A stretch of 64,000 nt of DNA, from NCBI RefSeq assembly GCF_937129525.1, contig NZ_CAKZNK010000096.1, positions 21,700 to 85,699 of the forward strand, in the 5' to 3' direction. Below, one piece after another: positions 63,380 to 64,000 of the stretch. Source of the DNA: an uncultured Chloroflexus sp. Lineage in GTDB: Bacteria; Chloroflexota; Chloroflexia; Chloroflexales; Chloroflexaceae. Both the position numbers and the translations under genes were made by a program. Numbering within the stretch: position 1 is the stretch's first letter; every line of letters starts with the position of its first letter. The notes under the pieces are model-generated. The model was not told where the DNA came from, ran no database searches, and saw only the letters and a list, made by a program, of their open reading frames with translations.

Positions 63380-64000
63380 ACCGCCTCATTAATGCCCGCG
63401 ACGTTGTTCTGGAGAGTCTGCGCCTGCTTTACTGGATCTTTTTCAAGCCCTTTACCCTGCGCCGGCATCTGCGCGACATTGATCCTGAGCTGGACTTTGA
63501 TGACGATCCCTTCAAATTCCGCGACCGCTTCGCCGCCAATCCTCGCCTGCGCCGCTACGCTGAACAGGTCTGGTGGCTGAGCGCCCTGACACCGCTGGCA
63601 ATAACGCTGGTAGCCGGTAGTCTCTATTCGTGGCTGAGTGGCGAAGCGTTTGATTGGTTCGCTTCTCTGCTCTTCCTGACCGGATGGTGGTTCGGTCTCG
63701 TTCTGGCGCGGAGTTCGCGATTCAGGCGATGGGCGTACCTGTTTTTGGTGACGGGTTTCGTCATTTTCCTGCTATGGAACAGCGGAATTGCTCCGGCTCT
63801 GATAGAGCGCTGGTTTGCGGATCAATGGTCATCATTATCCGCATTGATAGACATTTTTCCCGCGTGGTTTCTAAGGGCACTCTTGAATGTGGCGTTCGGC
63901 GTGGCGTTCGGCGTGGCGTTCGGCGTGGCGGTCGGCGTGGCGGGCGGCGTGGCGTTCGGCGTGGCGGTCGGCGTGGCGGGCGGCGTGGCGGGCGGCGTGG
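63376..64000 (+). CDS. Multi-pass membrane protein with Gly-Val-Ala-X array, 3'-truncated
   Basis: ATG 63376 overlaps the ATPase stop; 208 codons are visible and the frame runs off the window. The N-terminal ~70 residues are cytoplasmic and charged (LRDIDPELDFDDDPFKFRDRF, in parts). Membrane helices follow at about 77-95, 103-119 and 126-143. After an amphipathic WFLRALL segment a tetrapeptide array VAFG/VAVG/VAGG begins at residue 172: nine full units are seen. Such arrays would make tightly packed glycine-zipper helices in the membrane. Function unknown; tight coupling implies that the ATPase controls it. Confidence 0.78.
   Translation, partial: MNRLINARDVVLESLRLLYWIFFKPFTLRRHLRDIDPELDFDDDPFKFRDRFAANPRLRRYAEQVWWLSALTPLAITLVAGSLYSWLSGEAFDWFASLLFLTGWWFGLVLARSSRFRRWAYLFLVTGFVIFLLWNSGIAPALIERWFADQWSSLSALIDIFPAWFLRALLNVAFGVAFGVAFGVAVGVAGGVAFGVAVGVAGGVAGGV
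63889..64000 (+). repeat. 12-bp tandem array encoding VAxG
   Basis: GTGGCGTTCGGC and variants with GTC or GGC as the third codon repeat nine times and continue past the edge. The unit keeps the reading frame. Confidence 0.92.

Overview
The window looks like chromosomal DNA of a filamentous anoxygenic phototroph of the Chloroflexota, most likely Chloroflexus or a close relative. This is inferred from gene content and style: moderately GC-rich DNA full of GCGC, short palindromes after genes, a secreted protein ending in a YLP-type tail, and many TPR, STAS and STAND-like proteins. No rRNA, tRNA, CRISPR array or intact insertion sequence was seen. Nearly all coordinates rest on reading frames, ribosome binding sites and motifs read by eye.

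Layout. 1-8.8 kb: the end of a clostripain-like secreted protein whose catalytic residues appear lost, a MarR-controlled heterodimeric ABC exporter, and an S9 peptidase. 9-14.8 kb: an HTH regulator with a consensus promoter, a glycosyltransferase, an SH3 protein, a GNAT protein, a dual-specificity phosphatase, a DUF2156 protein and uridine kinase. 15-27.2 kb: housekeeping and peptide/amino-acid metabolism (Zn peptidases, glutamate dehydrogenase, M42 and M32 peptidases, aminotransferase, GH18 protein, molybdopterin-binding protein). 27.2-31.4 kb: a TPR solenoid, a GT4 glycosyltransferase and a DICT-STAS regulator. 31.6-35.8 kb: an unknown membrane protein with a small upstream ORF, then a two-component system whose kinase is split by a 7-bp tandem duplication.

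36-39 kb: an amidohydrolase / DUF59 / zinc alcohol dehydrogenase operon of the kind normally linked to binuclear-iron monooxygenases, here without the monooxygenase. 39-43.5 kb: a PHP phosphoesterase, a glycosidase-like protein, an unknown gene with a strong promoter, a structured intergenic segment and a 46/53-bp minisatellite. 43.5-49.3 kb: a bicarbonate transporter with its PII-like partner (SbtA-SbtB), an MFS symporter, endonuclease III, a lipoprotein and a CinA-like protein. 49.4-55.6 kb: an oligopeptide ABC uptake operon (binding protein and two permeases, no ATPases), an unknown protein and a phospholipase D-like protein. 55.6-61.3 kb: a NERD protein, UvrB, a SIMPL protein and a MATE exporter.

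61.3-64 kb is the most unusual part. About 650 bp of GATGG/CATC microsatellite is arranged around a 50-bp palindrome. It is followed by a deletion scar joining the first 15 codons of a cytosine-5 DNA methyltransferase to the tail of an HhH-GPD DNA glycosylase. Next comes an AAA/STAND-like ATPase with a C-terminal membrane anchor, overlapping by ATGA a membrane protein with a Gly-Val-Ala-X tetrapeptide array that runs off the window. This is the best candidate for an undescribed system.
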